Assembly: GCF_916618755.1 (NCBI RefSeq)
Contig: NZ_CAKAKB010000002.1
Coordinates: forward strand, 186,001-250,000
Length of the DNA: 64,000 nt
Direction of reading: 5' to 3'
Source: Actinotalea sp. Marseille-Q4924
GTDB taxonomy: Bacteria; Actinomycetota; Actinomycetes; Actinomycetales; Cellulomonadaceae
The notes under the pieces were generated by a model. The model was not told the origin of the DNA and made no database searches. It saw only the letters and a list, made by a program, of their open reading frames with translations. The translations under genes were made by a program, and so were the position numbers. The stretch's first letter is position 1, and every line of letters begins with the position of its first letter. Of this stretch, positions 35,132 to 45,933 are shown one piece after another.

Positions 35132-35815
35132 GTGGGCGATCTCTCAGGTCGGCTGGAAGGCGTCGGTGTCCTCGCCGAGCCGGCGCGCCGGGCGCTGTAC
35201 GAGTACGTCCTGCGCCAGCAGGAGCCGGTGAGCCGCGAGCAGGCGGCGCAGGCTCTGGGCACTCCGGTGCACTCGGCGAAGTTCCACCTCGACAGGCTCG
35301 CCGCGGCGGGTCTGCTGGAGGTCGAGTACCGCCGGCTCTCCGGCCGCACCGGGCCGGGAGCGGGCCGGCCGGCCAAGCTGTACCGCCGCTCGGACAGGGA
35401 GGTCTCCCTGTCCGTCCCGCCGCGCCGGTACGACCTCGCAAGTGACGTCATGGCGGAGGCCATCGAGCGGGCGACGCGGGGCGGCGTGCCGGTGGCCGAG
35501 ACGCTGCCCGCCGTCGCGCGCGAGACCGGTCGGGAGCTCGCCGACGACGACGCCGCCGGAGCCGTGGGGCGGGGCAGCGGCCTCGAGCGCGCGCGGGCGG
35601 TGCTCGAACGGAACGGGTACGAGCCACGCGTCGTCGGGGGCGACCTGCGCCTGGTGAACTGCCCGTTCGACCGGCTCGCGGCCGACCACACCGGCCTGGT
35701 GTGCGGCATGAACGTGTCCCTGGTGGAGGGCGTCCTCGAGGGGGTCGGGGCGACAGACCTCCAGGCACGGCTCGCGCCGGAGGCGGGGTACTGCTGCGTC
35801 ACCGTGCGCGGCTGA
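35132..35815 (+). CDS. HTH transcriptional regulator with C-terminal Cys cluster (ArsR/SufR-like)
   Basis: About 227 residues from GTG 35132, which has GGAGG seven bases upstream; ATG 35120 and TTG 35105 are alternatives. N-terminal winged helix: LAEPARRALYEYVLRQQEPVSREQAAQALGTPVHSAKFHLDRLAAAGLLEVEYRRLSGRTGPGAGRPAKLY. The C-terminal sensor domain has NCPFDRLA, GLVCGMN and GYCCVTV. Four Cys in this arrangement recall SufR-type regulators that bind an Fe-S cluster. It is divergent from the folE/reductase operon with an inverted repeat between. Redox or iron-sulfur sensing is inference from the Cys pattern. Confidence 0.8.
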   Translation: MGDLSGRLEGVGVLAEPARRALYEYVLRQQEPVSREQAAQALGTPVHSAKFHLDRLAAAGLLEVEYRRLSGRTGPGAGRPAKLYRRSDREVSLSVPPRRYDLASDVMAEAIERATRGGVPVAETLPAVARETGRELADDDAAGAVGRGSGLERARAVLERNGYEPRVVGGDLRLVNCPFDRLAADHTGLVCGMNVSLVEGVLEGVGATDLQARLAPEAGYCCVTVRG

Positions 35816-36024
35816 CGGCACGGCGCGTCACCGGCACGCCCGGGTGACCGGCGCCGCCCCCGTCCACCCGTCGCAGCGGGGGCGGCACCGTCCATCCCAC
35901 CCCGACGGCGTCGTGGCGCGTCGTGGGCGAGGCGTCCGGGCGCCCTGCAGGGGGGAGGGGCGCCCGTCCAGCAGATCGACCGGTGGGGGGTCCGGAGATC
36001 TGTGCGCCAGGCTACGACCGGGGA

Positions 36025-36038
36025 TGAGAGCGCTCACA
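36025..36038. promoter_or_regulatory. Orphan GAGCGCTC palindrome (LacI/CebR-like half-sites)
   Basis: TGAGAGCGCTCACA has an 8-bp perfect core palindrome and resembles the TGGGAGCGCTCCCA operator of CebR-type LacI repressors in actinobacteria. It lies in a 271-base gene-free gap, downstream of two genes rather than in front of one, so a regulatory role here is doubtful. Confidence 0.25.
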
Positions 36039-36086
36039 TGGACGAAGGTCCCAGATGGCCGGGCAGGTCGGTCCTCGGGCGGGTCG

Positions 36087-36527
36087 TCAGCCGGCTGCGT
36101 CGTCGGCCCCGGCCGCGTCGTCCGTCGGGCCCGCTCCGTCCGCCTCGGGGTCCGTCGTCACCCGCGCGATGACGTTCGCGCGCAGCTGGCGCGGAACCGG
36201 TGCCGCGCCGGGCCCGCCGTCTCTCAGCCACGTCGCCAGGTGCGCGGTCGCTTCGGCGCCGGCGAGCCGGTCGAACCACACGGGGCGCGCGCCGGCCTTC
36301 CGGCACGCCGCCGCGGGCCGCGCGACGACCACGTCCCCGCGTTCGCACTGGTCGAGGCACTCGGAGAGCGTCAGGCGCGCGACGCCGTCGTCGGCCAGGC
36401 GGCGCAGGCGGGCGAGCTGGCCGCCCGGAGCGTCGGCCTCGCCGAGCGTCTCTCCGGCGCACAGGCTGCAGGCGGTGAGACCGGGGACGTCGGGGCGCGG
36501 GGCGCCGGCCGCGGGGTCGATGAGCAC
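36087..36527 (-). CDS. (2Fe-2S) ferredoxin-like protein
   Basis: 146 residues from GTG 36527. TACSLCAG near the N-terminus and LSECLDQCERGDVVVARPAAACR in the middle give the spaced Cys set of small thioredoxin-like [2Fe-2S] proteins. GARPVWFDRLAG and WLRDGGPGAAPVPRQL are conserved in related actinobacterial proteins as I recall them. The C-terminal ~25 residues are low-complexity Ala/Asp. The role is unknown; possible electron carrier for a flavoprotein reductase such as the one at 33162-34400. Confidence 0.7.
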   Translation of the reverse strand: MLIDPAAGAPRPDVPGLTACSLCAGETLGEADAPGGQLARLRRLADDGVARLTLSECLDQCERGDVVVARPAAACRKAGARPVWFDRLAGAEATAHLATWLRDGGPGAAPVPRQLRANVIARVTTDPEADGAGPTDDAAGADDAAG

Positions 36528-36564
36528 CGGCGAACGATACGCCGCGCGACGCCCGTGAGCGGGG

Positions 36565-37260
36565 TCAGGGGGCGGGCAACGCCACCGACTCCGCGGGACC
36601 CGTCACCCCCGTCGCCGCGCGGCATGCCGCCGGCACGTCGCCACCGTGGTCGGCGACGGCGCGTCGCAGCTCGCGGAGGGCCTGGAGGACGTCGACACCC
36701 GTCTGCTCGACGAGCGCCTGGACGGCCTGGTCCACGAGGAGCGCTGCCTCGCCGGAGCGGCGGATCGGTGCGGGAGCGGACGTGAGGAGGCTCTCGCAGA
36801 GCTGGACCGCCCTCGCCACCTCCTGCGCCGCGGTGTCGGCGGCCATGACTTCCATGGCGGTCCACCGGCGCGGCCGGGGTCCGAGCACGGCGATCGCGAC
36901 CGCGCAGCGGGCCCCGGACCGCGCGGGCGCGACGAGGGCGGAGCGCACCTGTGCCTCCTCGGCCGCCGAGCGCCACGCCGGCCACCGGTCCGTGGTGAGC
37001 ACGTCGGGCACGGCGAGGACCTGCGAGCTCGAGAGCGCGTCGGTGACCGGTCCCACCTGGGTCGCGAGCGCCACGTGACCCGGGTCCCGACCGACACCTG
37101 TGAGCTGCCCCGCGGACCGCTGGACCGCCGTCGCGGCCACACCGGGACCGAGACGCACGGCGAGCCGGGCGGCGGCCATGCGGACGTAGGTCCCCAGGAC
37201 GGGCACCGTCGTGAGCGCCTGGCGCCCGGTCGCGCGGTCCGGCTGTGCCGCCGCCGTCAC
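36565..37260 (-). CDS. GAF-domain protein with degenerate ANTAR-like C-terminus
   Basis: 231 residues, GTG start. Residues ~25-165 look like a GAF domain (VRLGPGVAATAVQRSAGQLTGVG, VPDVLTTDRWPAW, VRSALVAPARSGARCAVAIAVLG). The last ~55 residues (LLVDQAVQALVEQTGVDVLQALRELRRAVADHGGDVPAACRAA) have ANTAR spacing, with DQA and a helical hairpin, but lack several usual ANTAR residues. ANTAR proteins bind hairpins in mRNA to prevent termination. RNA binding is uncertain for this one. Confidence 0.72.
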   Translation of the reverse strand: MTAAAQPDRATGRQALTTVPVLGTYVRMAAARLAVRLGPGVAATAVQRSAGQLTGVGRDPGHVALATQVGPVTDALSSSQVLAVPDVLTTDRWPAWRSAAEEAQVRSALVAPARSGARCAVAIAVLGPRPRRWTAMEVMAADTAAQEVARAVQLCESLLTSAPAPIRRSGEAALLVDQAVQALVEQTGVDVLQALRELRRAVADHGGDVPAACRAATGVTGPAESVALPAP

Positions 37261-37427
37261 TGCACGCTCCGCAGGGCTGGGCGCGCGACCAGGGTCTGCA
37301 CCCCGCCTGCCGACGAGCCGACGACGTCCCGCCTCACGTGCGCCCCTCCCGTAGTCCTTCTCACGACACTACGCGCGACGGGGCACGGCGCATCCAGAGC
37401 AGCGGGTCCCGGACGGCGGGACGCGCC

Positions 37428-38636
37428 TCAGGACACCTTCCCGCGCAGCAGCCGGTGCCAGTACACCTGCGGCTCGACGTGCCGGTCGAAGAGGAGCAGG
37501 CTCCGGCGCGGACGGACGAGGTCGGGCAGGCGGACCGTCGGCTCCGCGCGTCCGGCCCGGTCGAACTCGGCGAGCAGCAGCCGACGGCGCGACGTCGTCA
37601 CCGGCGCCACGGAGTAGCCGCTGTAGCGGCGCATCGGCCGGCCGGTGCGTCGTGCGGCGATGTTCTCGGCCACGACCGGCACCTGCTTGCGCAGCGCACC
37701 ACCCGACGGCAGCGCGTCGGTCGCGGCGGCGTCCCCGAGCCCCCACACGCGCGGGTGCCGGACGTGCTGGAGCGTCCCGGGGTCGACGGCGACGAAGCCG
37801 GCGCTGTCGTCCGTGGCCAGCCCGCTCGCCGCGACCCACCCGGGAGCGCGGTGCGGGGGAGCGAGGTAGAGGGCGTCGTAGGGCACGGCCTCCGCGGACC
37901 GGTCGGCCGCCGCGCCGTCGGTGGTGACGTGGAGCACCTGCTCGACCGGGTCCACCGTCTCGAGGCGCACCCCGGTGCGGACGCGCACGCCGTGCTCCGC
38001 GGCCGCCTCGCGAAGCAGCCGGTCCGCACGACCGAACGGCACCAGGTCGTCGCTCTCGACGAGCAGCTCGATCTCGACCCCCTCCAGCACGCCCTCGCGC
38101 CGCCAGTGGTCCGCCGCGAGGAACAGCGGCTTGAGCCCCACGGTGGCGCAGGGCACGTGCCGGTCCGCGATCGCGAAGACCGCCCGACCCGCGCGCAGCC
38201 CGGACAGCATCGTCCAGGTGTCCGCCGCGTGCTCCGGCAGGTAGCTCGTCGACGCCGCCGGGGTGTCCATCGCCTCCCGCGACCCCGGGATCGCGTCCCA
38301 GTCCACCTCCGAGCCGGGGCAGACGGCGAGGTCGCCGTAACCGAGCTCCTCCCCGCCGGACAGCCGCACCACCGACCGCTCCGGGTCCACGCCGACGACG
38401 CGGTCGACGTACCGGTGGCACCCCGCGGGGACCACGTCCTCCTGCGGGCGACGCAGGTCCTCCAGCGTCGCCATGCCGCCCGCGACGTACGAGAGCAGCG
38501 GCCGGTAGTGGTGGACGAGGCTCGGGTCGACGATCGCGACGTCGCGGCAGCCGTCGCGCTGCAGGCGCGCGGCGAGCGAGATCCCGGCGTTCCCGCCGCC
38601 GATGACGACGACGTCGTGGTGCCGCGGGGTGCTCAT
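37428..38636 (-). CDS. Sulfide:quinone oxidoreductase-like flavoprotein
   Basis: 402 residues. FAD fold at the N-terminus (HDVVVIGGGNAGISLAARLQRDG), YRPLLSYVAGG, VPCATVGLKPLFLAADHWRREGV at ~residue 165, VWGLGDAAATDALPSGGALRKQVPVVAENI near residue 300, and a C-terminal segment YSGYSVAPVTTSRRRLLLAEFD. This is the SQR/flavocytochrome-c dehydrogenase plan. Cys residues that form the trisulfide in classical SQR are only partly represented, so it may belong to an SQR-like group of unknown substrate. No neighbour supports sulfide metabolism. Confidence 0.8.
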   Translation of the reverse strand: MSTPRHHDVVVIGGGNAGISLAARLQRDGCRDVAIVDPSLVHHYRPLLSYVAGGMATLEDLRRPQEDVVPAGCHRYVDRVVGVDPERSVVRLSGGEELGYGDLAVCPGSEVDWDAIPGSREAMDTPAASTSYLPEHAADTWTMLSGLRAGRAVFAIADRHVPCATVGLKPLFLAADHWRREGVLEGVEIELLVESDDLVPFGRADRLLREAAAEHGVRVRTGVRLETVDPVEQVLHVTTDGAAADRSAEAVPYDALYLAPPHRAPGWVAASGLATDDSAGFVAVDPGTLQHVRHPRVWGLGDAAATDALPSGGALRKQVPVVAENIAARRTGRPMRRYSGYSVAPVTTSRRRLLLAEFDRAGRAEPTVRLPDLVRPRRSLLLFDRHVEPQVYWHRLLRGKVS

Positions 38637-38858
38637 GACCGGTTCACGCTCCAGACCTGCCGACGACGGGACCAGGCCACGCTAGGAGGGCGGGTGCCGG
38701 ACCGCGCGGCGGGCCGGGCGCCGGCCAGCCGATCCACAGGTGGGTGCGGGCCCCCTCCGGACGCCCGCCGGCTCGGGCATGGCAGGGCATCGTCCACGCG
38801 CGCCTCACGGGGCGCGCCCGTACGGTCCGGCAGGATCGTCGTGAGCGAAGGAGGCGGG

Positions 38859-40055
38859 GTGGTCGGCAACCGCAGCAGGGTCACGCAGGTCGGCGTCCGG
38901 CGACGGGTCGAGCTCGACCCGGGCAACGTGTGGCGGATCGGCCTGGTCGTCGTCGGCCTGCTCGTCCTCGTCGTCGTCGTCCGGTTCGTGCTCGACCACG
39001 GCAGCTCGCTGCTGTTCACCGCCGTCATGGCGTGGTTCTTCTCGCTCGCGATGGAGCCGGCGGTGAGCCGGCTCTCCCAGCACATGCGGCGCGGCGCGGC
39101 GACCGGTCTGGTGATGCTCGGCGTCGTCGTCTTCCTCGTGCTGTTCTTCGGGCTGTTCGGCCAGCTCGTCGTGGAGCAGGTCGCGAACCTCGTCCGCAGC
39201 GTCCCGGACCTGGTCGAGAACGGGCTCGCGTGGGTCAACCGCACCTTCGGCACCGAGTACGAGCTGCGCGCGCTGATGTCGTCCATCGACCTGTCGCCGG
39301 AGCGTGCGGCCGGCGTCGCGAGCGACCTCGCGGGGGGCGTCCTGGCGATCCTCGGCTCCGTCGCCGGGGCGGTTGCGACGTTCTTCACCTTCGCGCTGCT
39401 GCTGTTCTACCTGTCCGCCGACGGCCCCCGGCTGCGCCGCTGGATCGCCTCCCTCTTCCCGCCTGCGGCGCAGCGCACCACCCTCGTCGTGTGGGACACC
39501 ACGGCGGAGAAGACCGGCCGGTACGTGGCGGCCCGGGTCCTGCTCGCCGCGGTGAACTCGACCGCGAGCGGCATCGTCTTCCTCGTCATCGGGCTGCCGT
39601 CGTGGCTCGCCCTCGCGCTGTGGACGGGTCTGGTGGCGCAGTTCGTCCCCGCGATCGGCACGTACATCTCGATCGTGCTGCCGGTGCTGGTCGGGCTGCT
39701 CAGCCCGAACCCGTGGCTCGGCGTCATCGTGCTCGCCTGGGGCATCGTCTACCAGCAGATCGAGAACCTGACGATCGAGCCGCGGATCAGCGCGCGCGCC
39801 GTGAACATCCACCCGGCGGTGAGCTTCGCGTCGGTCATCCTCGGCGTGTCCATGTTCGGCGTCGCCGGGGCGCTCCTGGCGATCCCCGTCGTCGCGATGC
39901 TGCTGTCCCTCCTGAACCTCTACCGCACGCGGTACGAGCTGCTGCCGGAGCTCCAGGCCGAGGCGGGCTCCGACGAGCGGGCGCGCGCGGAGGACGACGA
40001 GACGGCGGACGACGACCGGGTGGACGACGCTCAGGCCGGGGCGACCGCCACGTAG
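38859..40055 (+). CDS. AI-2E family transporter
   Basis: 398 residues from GTG 38859, chosen because AAGGAGG lies five bases upstream; GTG 38841 is an alternative. About seven to eight helices in the AI-2E exporter pattern: paired N-terminal helices, a long amphipathic region with VEQVANLVRSVPDLVENGLAWVN, and the C-terminal core with WTGLVAQFVPAIGTYISIVLPVLVGL and a helix followed by IENLTIEPRISARAVNIHPAVSFASVILG. The hydrophilic tail is acidic. Substrates of this family vary (quorum signals, Na+/H+), so none is assigned. It overlaps the convergent gene by 25 bases. Confidence 0.9.
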   Translation: MVGNRSRVTQVGVRRRVELDPGNVWRIGLVVVGLLVLVVVVRFVLDHGSSLLFTAVMAWFFSLAMEPAVSRLSQHMRRGAATGLVMLGVVVFLVLFFGLFGQLVVEQVANLVRSVPDLVENGLAWVNRTFGTEYELRALMSSIDLSPERAAGVASDLAGGVLAILGSVAGAVATFFTFALLLFYLSADGPRLRRWIASLFPPAAQRTTLVVWDTTAEKTGRYVAARVLLAAVNSTASGIVFLVIGLPSWLALALWTGLVAQFVPAIGTYISIVLPVLVGLLSPNPWLGVIVLAWGIVYQQIENLTIEPRISARAVNIHPAVSFASVILGVSMFGVAGALLAIPVVAMLLSLLNLYRTRYELLPELQAEAGSDERARAEDDETADDDRVDDAQAGATAT

Positions 40056-40816
40056 ACCGTGTTGGCCGAGCGGAGCCCGGCCACGGCCCCGGGGACGTCG
40101 ACGGTCGTGGCCGTCGCCTCGGCGAACCCTGTGCGCAGGACGCGCAGGTAGTCGTCGTCGGGCGGGTCGTCGGACCAGAGCGCGAACACGCCGCCGGGCT
40201 CGAGGTGGTCCAGCAGCCGGCGCGTGCCGGCCTCGGTGTAGAACGTCGCGTTGGCCGGGTCCAGGACGTGGCGCGGGGAGTGGTCGATGTCCACGACGAC
40301 GGCGTCGAAGCGGCGCGGGGCGCCGCCGTCCAGGGCCCCGTCACCGGCCGCGAGGGCGAAGAAGTCGCCCTCGACCAGCCGGCAGCGCGCGTCACCCGAC
40401 ACCCGCCGCCCCAGCGGGACGAGCCCCGCCTCGTGCCAGCCGATGACGGGTCGCAGCGCGTCCACGACGACGAGCTCTCCGACGCGCGGGTCGTCCAGCA
40501 CCGCCGCCGCCGTGCAGCCCAGCCCCAGGCCGCCGACGACGACGCGCAGACCGGCCCGCGCGGGGGCGTGCGCGAGGGCGAGGCGGCTCAGCTCGACCTC
40601 GCCGGCCGTGAAGAGGCTCGACATGAGGTACGCCTCGTCGAGCTTGACCTCGTACACGTCCTCGCCGGAGCGCGGGTCCACGCGGCGGCGGAGGCTGATG
40701 TCGCCGATCGGCGTGCGCTCCCAGCCGAGCTCCTCGAACCGGGGGCGGCGTGCGGCGCCGCCCTCGCGCCCCGCCCCGGGCGCGGGGACCGGGTCGTCCC
40801 TGGGGGGTGGTGTCAT
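40031..40816 (-). CDS. Spermidine synthase-like methyltransferase-fold protein
   Basis: 261 residues. AGLRVVVGGLGLGCTAAAVLDDPRVGELVVVDALRPV is the SAM/dcSAM-binding GGLGLG loop and acidic strand. RFDAVVVDIDHSPRHVLDP is the catalytic D-x-D region of aminopropyltransferase-like proteins, and a GGVFALWSDDPPDDDYLRVL strand follows. An N-terminal beta strand region (FEELGWERTPIGDISLRRR) matches the same family. Whether it makes a polyamine is unknown; many actinobacterial homologues are orphans. Confidence 0.82.
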   Translation of the reverse strand: MTPPPRDDPVPAPGAGREGGAARRPRFEELGWERTPIGDISLRRRVDPRSGEDVYEVKLDEAYLMSSLFTAGEVELSRLALAHAPARAGLRVVVGGLGLGCTAAAVLDDPRVGELVVVDALRPVIGWHEAGLVPLGRRVSGDARCRLVEGDFFALAAGDGALDGGAPRRFDAVVVDIDHSPRHVLDPANATFYTEAGTRRLLDHLEPGGVFALWSDDPPDDDYLRVLRTGFAEATATTVDVPGAVAGLRSANTVYVAVAPA

Positions 40817-40839
40817 GGCGACACCCTCCCACCTGCGTG

Positions 40840-41448
40840 TCACAGGTCCGCGAGGAGCCGCTCCATCTCGGTGATCTCCGCCTGCTGGTCGTCGATGATC
40901 CGGCCGGCCAGCTCGACCGCCTCGGCGTTCTCGCCGGACGAGCGCTGGGTCTCCGCCATCTCCACCGCGCCACGGTGGTGGTCGATCATGAGCTCGAGGA
41001 ACCGGCGGTCGACGTCGGCGCCCGACAGGTCGCGGAGCTCGGCCATGGCGCCCTCCTGGTCCATGCCGTCCATGTCCATGCCGCCGTGGTCCATGCCGCT
41101 CATGTCGGCGTCGTCCGGCATGTCCTGGCCCCATTCCTGCAGCCAGCCCGTCATGAGCTCGATCTCGGGCTGCTGGGCCGCCTCGATGCGCTCTGCGAGC
41201 GCCCGCACCTCCTCGGTGGTCGCATCCTCCGCGGCGTACCCGGCCATCTCGATGGCGCCCTCGTGGTGGACGACCATCATCTGGGCGAACTCCGTGTCCG
41301 CCTCCGCGAAGGTCGCCGGGTCGTCGACGCCCTGCTCCGAGACGCTGGACGGCGTCGGCGCGTCGACCGTCTCGGCGGTCGAGCCGCACGCGCCGAGCGC
41401 GAGGGTGAGGGCGAGGGCTCCGGACGCGGTGGCGAGGCGGCGGGTCAT
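40840..41448 (-). CDS. DUF305 lipoprotein, probable copper-binding
   Basis: 202 residues; signal peptide with lipobox LGAC. Two DUF305 repeats each carry a His pair: FAQMMVVHHEGAIEMA and FLELMIDHHRGAVEMA. A Met/Asp/His-rich linker lies between them (DMSGMDHGGMDMDGMD). These residues are typical ligands for copper outside the membrane. An 11-bp-period direct repeat shared with other copper genes in this island lies ~100 bases upstream, and a strong hairpin sits in the presumed 5' leader. Confidence 0.88.
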   Translation of the reverse strand: MTRRLATASGALALTLALGACGSTAETVDAPTPSSVSEQGVDDPATFAEADTEFAQMMVVHHEGAIEMAGYAAEDATTEEVRALAERIEAAQQPEIELMTGWLQEWGQDMPDDADMSGMDHGGMDMDGMDQEGAMAELRDLSGADVDRRFLELMIDHHRGAVEMAETQRSSGENAEAVELAGRIIDDQQAEITEMERLLADL

Positions 41449-41482
41449 CGGCGGGCTCCCAGGGGTGGTGCGGGGCCGGCCC

Positions 41483-41508
41483 GGTGGACCGGCGAGTACC
41501 GGTCCACC
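41483..41508. other. Perfect 10-bp stem-loop in the DUF305 upstream region
   Basis: GGTGGACCGG / CCGGTCCACC with a six-base loop, between the end of the SafE fusion gene and the DUF305 start. It could end transcription from copA/SafE or be an mRNA leader structure of the DUF305 gene. There is no U-tract. Confidence 0.5.
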
Positions 41509-41540
41509 CTCCGTGACGACCCCGGGCGGGACCCGTCGCG

Positions 41541-41561
41541 TCCGATGAAGGTTCGATGAAG
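41541..41561 (-). promoter_or_regulatory. Copper-island direct repeat, box 1 (before DUF305)
   Basis: On the minus strand: CTTCA, six bases TCGAAC, CTTCA, TCGGA. Half-sites are exactly 11 bp apart, the spacing of OmpR/PhoB-type regulator sites. It is 93-113 bases upstream of the DUF305 start and reads toward it. It is the best match to the consensus built from all five boxes. Confidence 0.65.
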
Positions 41562-41593
41562 ACCGGGGAGCGGTCGCTCCCCGGGAACCCCTG

Positions 41594-43014
41594 TCACCCC
41601 GCCGCGCCGACGCCCGCCGCCTCCGCCTCGACGACCGTGATCGCGCCCCAGTACATGCCCATCCCGCAGGAGTAGGCGTACGTCCCCGGCTCGTCCAGGA
41701 CCAGCTCGACGACGTTCACGCCGGGCCGGAGGACCTGCGGCTCGATGCCGAGGTCCGGCGCCCACAGCGACGCGGCGCAGCTGACGGCGACCGAGTCGAT
41801 CTCCCAGCGGATCGGCACCCCGGCGACGACGACCGCCTCGTACGGCTCGTACCCCGCGGCGACCTGCGTGGTGCGGACCGTCTGGAGGTCCTCGGTGAGG
41901 GTCACGTTCTCGGACACCGCGCCCGGGCCGGCGGCCGACGAGCCGGACCCCGCACCGCCCGACGCCGCCGTCGCCGGCGCGACGAGCCCGGGCGCCAGGA
42001 TGCCGAGGGCGCCGCTGACGTTGACGGCGGCGAACGCCAGCACGGCCACGCCGGCGAACCGGAAGAAGCGGGTCGCGGAGGCGCCGCGGGCCAGCGCGGC
42101 AAGCCCACCGACGCCGAGGAGGCCCGGCATCGTGCCGACCGCGAACAGCGTCATGATCGCCGACGCCTGGAGCGGGTCGCCGGTCGACAGCGCGTACACC
42201 TGCACCGCCTGCGTGAACCCGCACGGCAGCAGGAACGTCCCGGCCCCGAGCAGTGCGGCGCGGCGGTCGGAGTAGCTGCTGCCGGTGCTCTCCAGCCCCA
42301 GCCCCTGCGAGAGGCCGGTGGGCAGGGTCACCGCGGTGCTGCGGGACAGGCGCGGCGACAGGCCGGTGAGGCGGACGCCCAGGCCGACCATGACGACGGA
42401 CACGGCCACCATGAGGACGGCCACCATGTGCCCGCTCAGGCTGAGCGCCGAGCCGAGGGCGCCGGTGAGACCGCCCAGCACCGCGAACCCGGCGACGCGG
42501 CCGAGGTTGAACGCCACGTGCGGGCGCATCCGCTGCCGCGTGGACCCGCCCGGGTGCTGCTCGGCGTGCCGGGCGGAGACCGCCAGGACCAGGCCGCCGA
42601 CGAGCGCCATGCACGTCGAGAACCCGGCGGCCAGGCCGAGCACGACGACGAGCGCGAGGCTGCCCGAGGAGGCGAGGCCGCCCACGCGGTCGGCGAGACC
42701 GGTGAGCCCGCTGGCCTCGAGCGCGAGCCCGAGGACGACGAGGACGGCGACCGCGACCGCGAGGTCCCGCCAGACGGTCCGGTCGCGGCTGAACCAGGCG
42801 CTCGCGTCCTCCCCGACCTCGTAGCCCGCGGCACGGACGGCGCGGACCAGGGCGCTGCGCGGCACCCGGCCCGTGGTGCGGACGGTCGCGCGCCCGCGCC
42901 GGACGGAGACACGGGCGTCGCTGACGCCGTGGACCTTCGTCAGGGCCTTGGCGATGCGCCGCTCGCAGGCCGTGCACGTCATGCCCTGCACCGGCAGCTC
43001 GACGGTGGCGGGCA

Positions 43015-43015
<1 letters not shown>
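41594..43015 (-). CDS. HMA - SafE/TauE membrane - cupredoxin fusion protein
   Basis: 473 residues. Residues ~1-70 are a heavy-metal-associated domain with GMTCTACERR. After a single helix comes a six-helix SafE/UreH-like core (VVLGLAAGFSTCMALVGGLVLAVSARH, FNLGRVAGFAVLGGLTGALG, FLLPCGFTQAVQVYAL), in which Cys and Met line the helices. The last ~90 residues resemble a cupredoxin (IRWEIDSVAVSCAASLWAPDLG, GTYAYSCGMGMYW), with Cys and Met as likely copper ligands at the outer face. The ATG overlaps the copA stop. It likely passes copper between the ATPase and the envelope; direction unproven. Confidence 0.88.
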
Positions 43016-45378
<2,363 letters not shown>

Positions 45379-45485
45379 GGAGGTCCTCCCAGGGGTGTCG
45401 CGCACGGCTCGGTGAGCCGGTCTGCCCGGACCGTAGGACGGCGCCGGGGGACGGGAGGTGGGACCACCGGGGTCCGCCGACGCAT

Positions 45486-45506
45486 CTTCAGCGAGTCTTC
45501 ATCGAG
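45486..45506 (+). promoter_or_regulatory. Copper-island direct repeat, box 2
   Basis: CTTCA, GCGAGT, CTTCA, TCGAG with 11-bp period, in the copA/SHOCT divergent region, about 110 bases from the copA start. Confidence 0.6.
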
Positions 45507-45575
45507 GGCGTCGGCTTGTTCATGGTGAGCGCCGGGGGGCGGGCCGTGCTCGCGGATCCACCGGCCGCACAGCAT

Positions 45576-45596
45576 CTTCAGCAGACCTTCATGGAT
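45576..45596 (+). promoter_or_regulatory. Copper-island direct repeat, box 3
   Basis: CTTCA, GCAGAC, CTTCA, TGGAT with 11-bp period, 83 bases before the SHOCT gene start and 90 bp from box 2. Confidence 0.6.
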
Positions 45597-45678
45597 CGGG
45601 AGCGCGCTCTTCGCGGCAGGTGGCGCAGGGTCGTGGCGTGGGCACCCGGACGGGGTGCCGTGAGGAGAGGGGACCCCC

Positions 45679-45933
45679 ATGGGCCCGTGGTGCACCCAGA
45701 TGGGAGTGGGTGGCTGGACCTGGATGATCGTCTTCTGGGTCGCGGTCGTCGCGCTCGTGGTGTGGGGCGTGAGCCGGCTCTTCCCGGCGCGACGGGTTCC
45801 GTCGGCCTGGGAGGTCCTCGACGCCCGGCTCGCGTCGGGGGAGATCGACCCGGCGACCTACCGCGTCCTGCGCGACGAGCTGGACGCGACCCGGCTCAGC
45901 GGACGGGTGCCGCAGGGGCCGCCGGCAGGCTGA
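45679..45933 (+). CDS. Small SHOCT-domain membrane protein
   Basis: 84 residues: a Trp/Met-rich start (MGPWCTQMGVGGWTW), one transmembrane helix (residues ~14-34) and a C-terminal SHOCT motif (EVLDARLASGEIDPATYRVLRDEL). SHOCT proteins are usually membrane-bound oligomerisation modules. The N-terminal Cys and two Met outside the membrane could bind copper. Its 3' end overlaps the convergent histidine kinase gene by 38 bases. Confidence 0.85.
   Translation: MGPWCTQMGVGGWTWMIVFWVAVVALVVWGVSRLFPARRVPSAWEVLDARLASGEIDPATYRVLRDELDATRLSGRVPQGPPAG

Larger units (their letters stand above)
45379..45678. other. Divergent copA / SHOCT control region (300 bases)
   Basis: No coding signal. It contains two of the five copper-island direct-repeat boxes, both reading toward the SHOCT gene but also within 200 bases of the copA start. 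No CsoR- or CueR-type operator was found by eye. Confidence 0.5.

Noticed and set aside
35816-36086. Possible small gene between the HTH regulator and the 2Fe-2S protein
   Set aside because: Open frames here are Arg/Gly-rich without a ribosome binding site or recognisable composition; apart from the orphan palindrome I see nothing.
45379-45678. CsoR or CueR operator for copA
   Set aside because: No CCCC/GGGG-type CsoR palindrome or CueR dyad seen; the direct repeats explain the region better.
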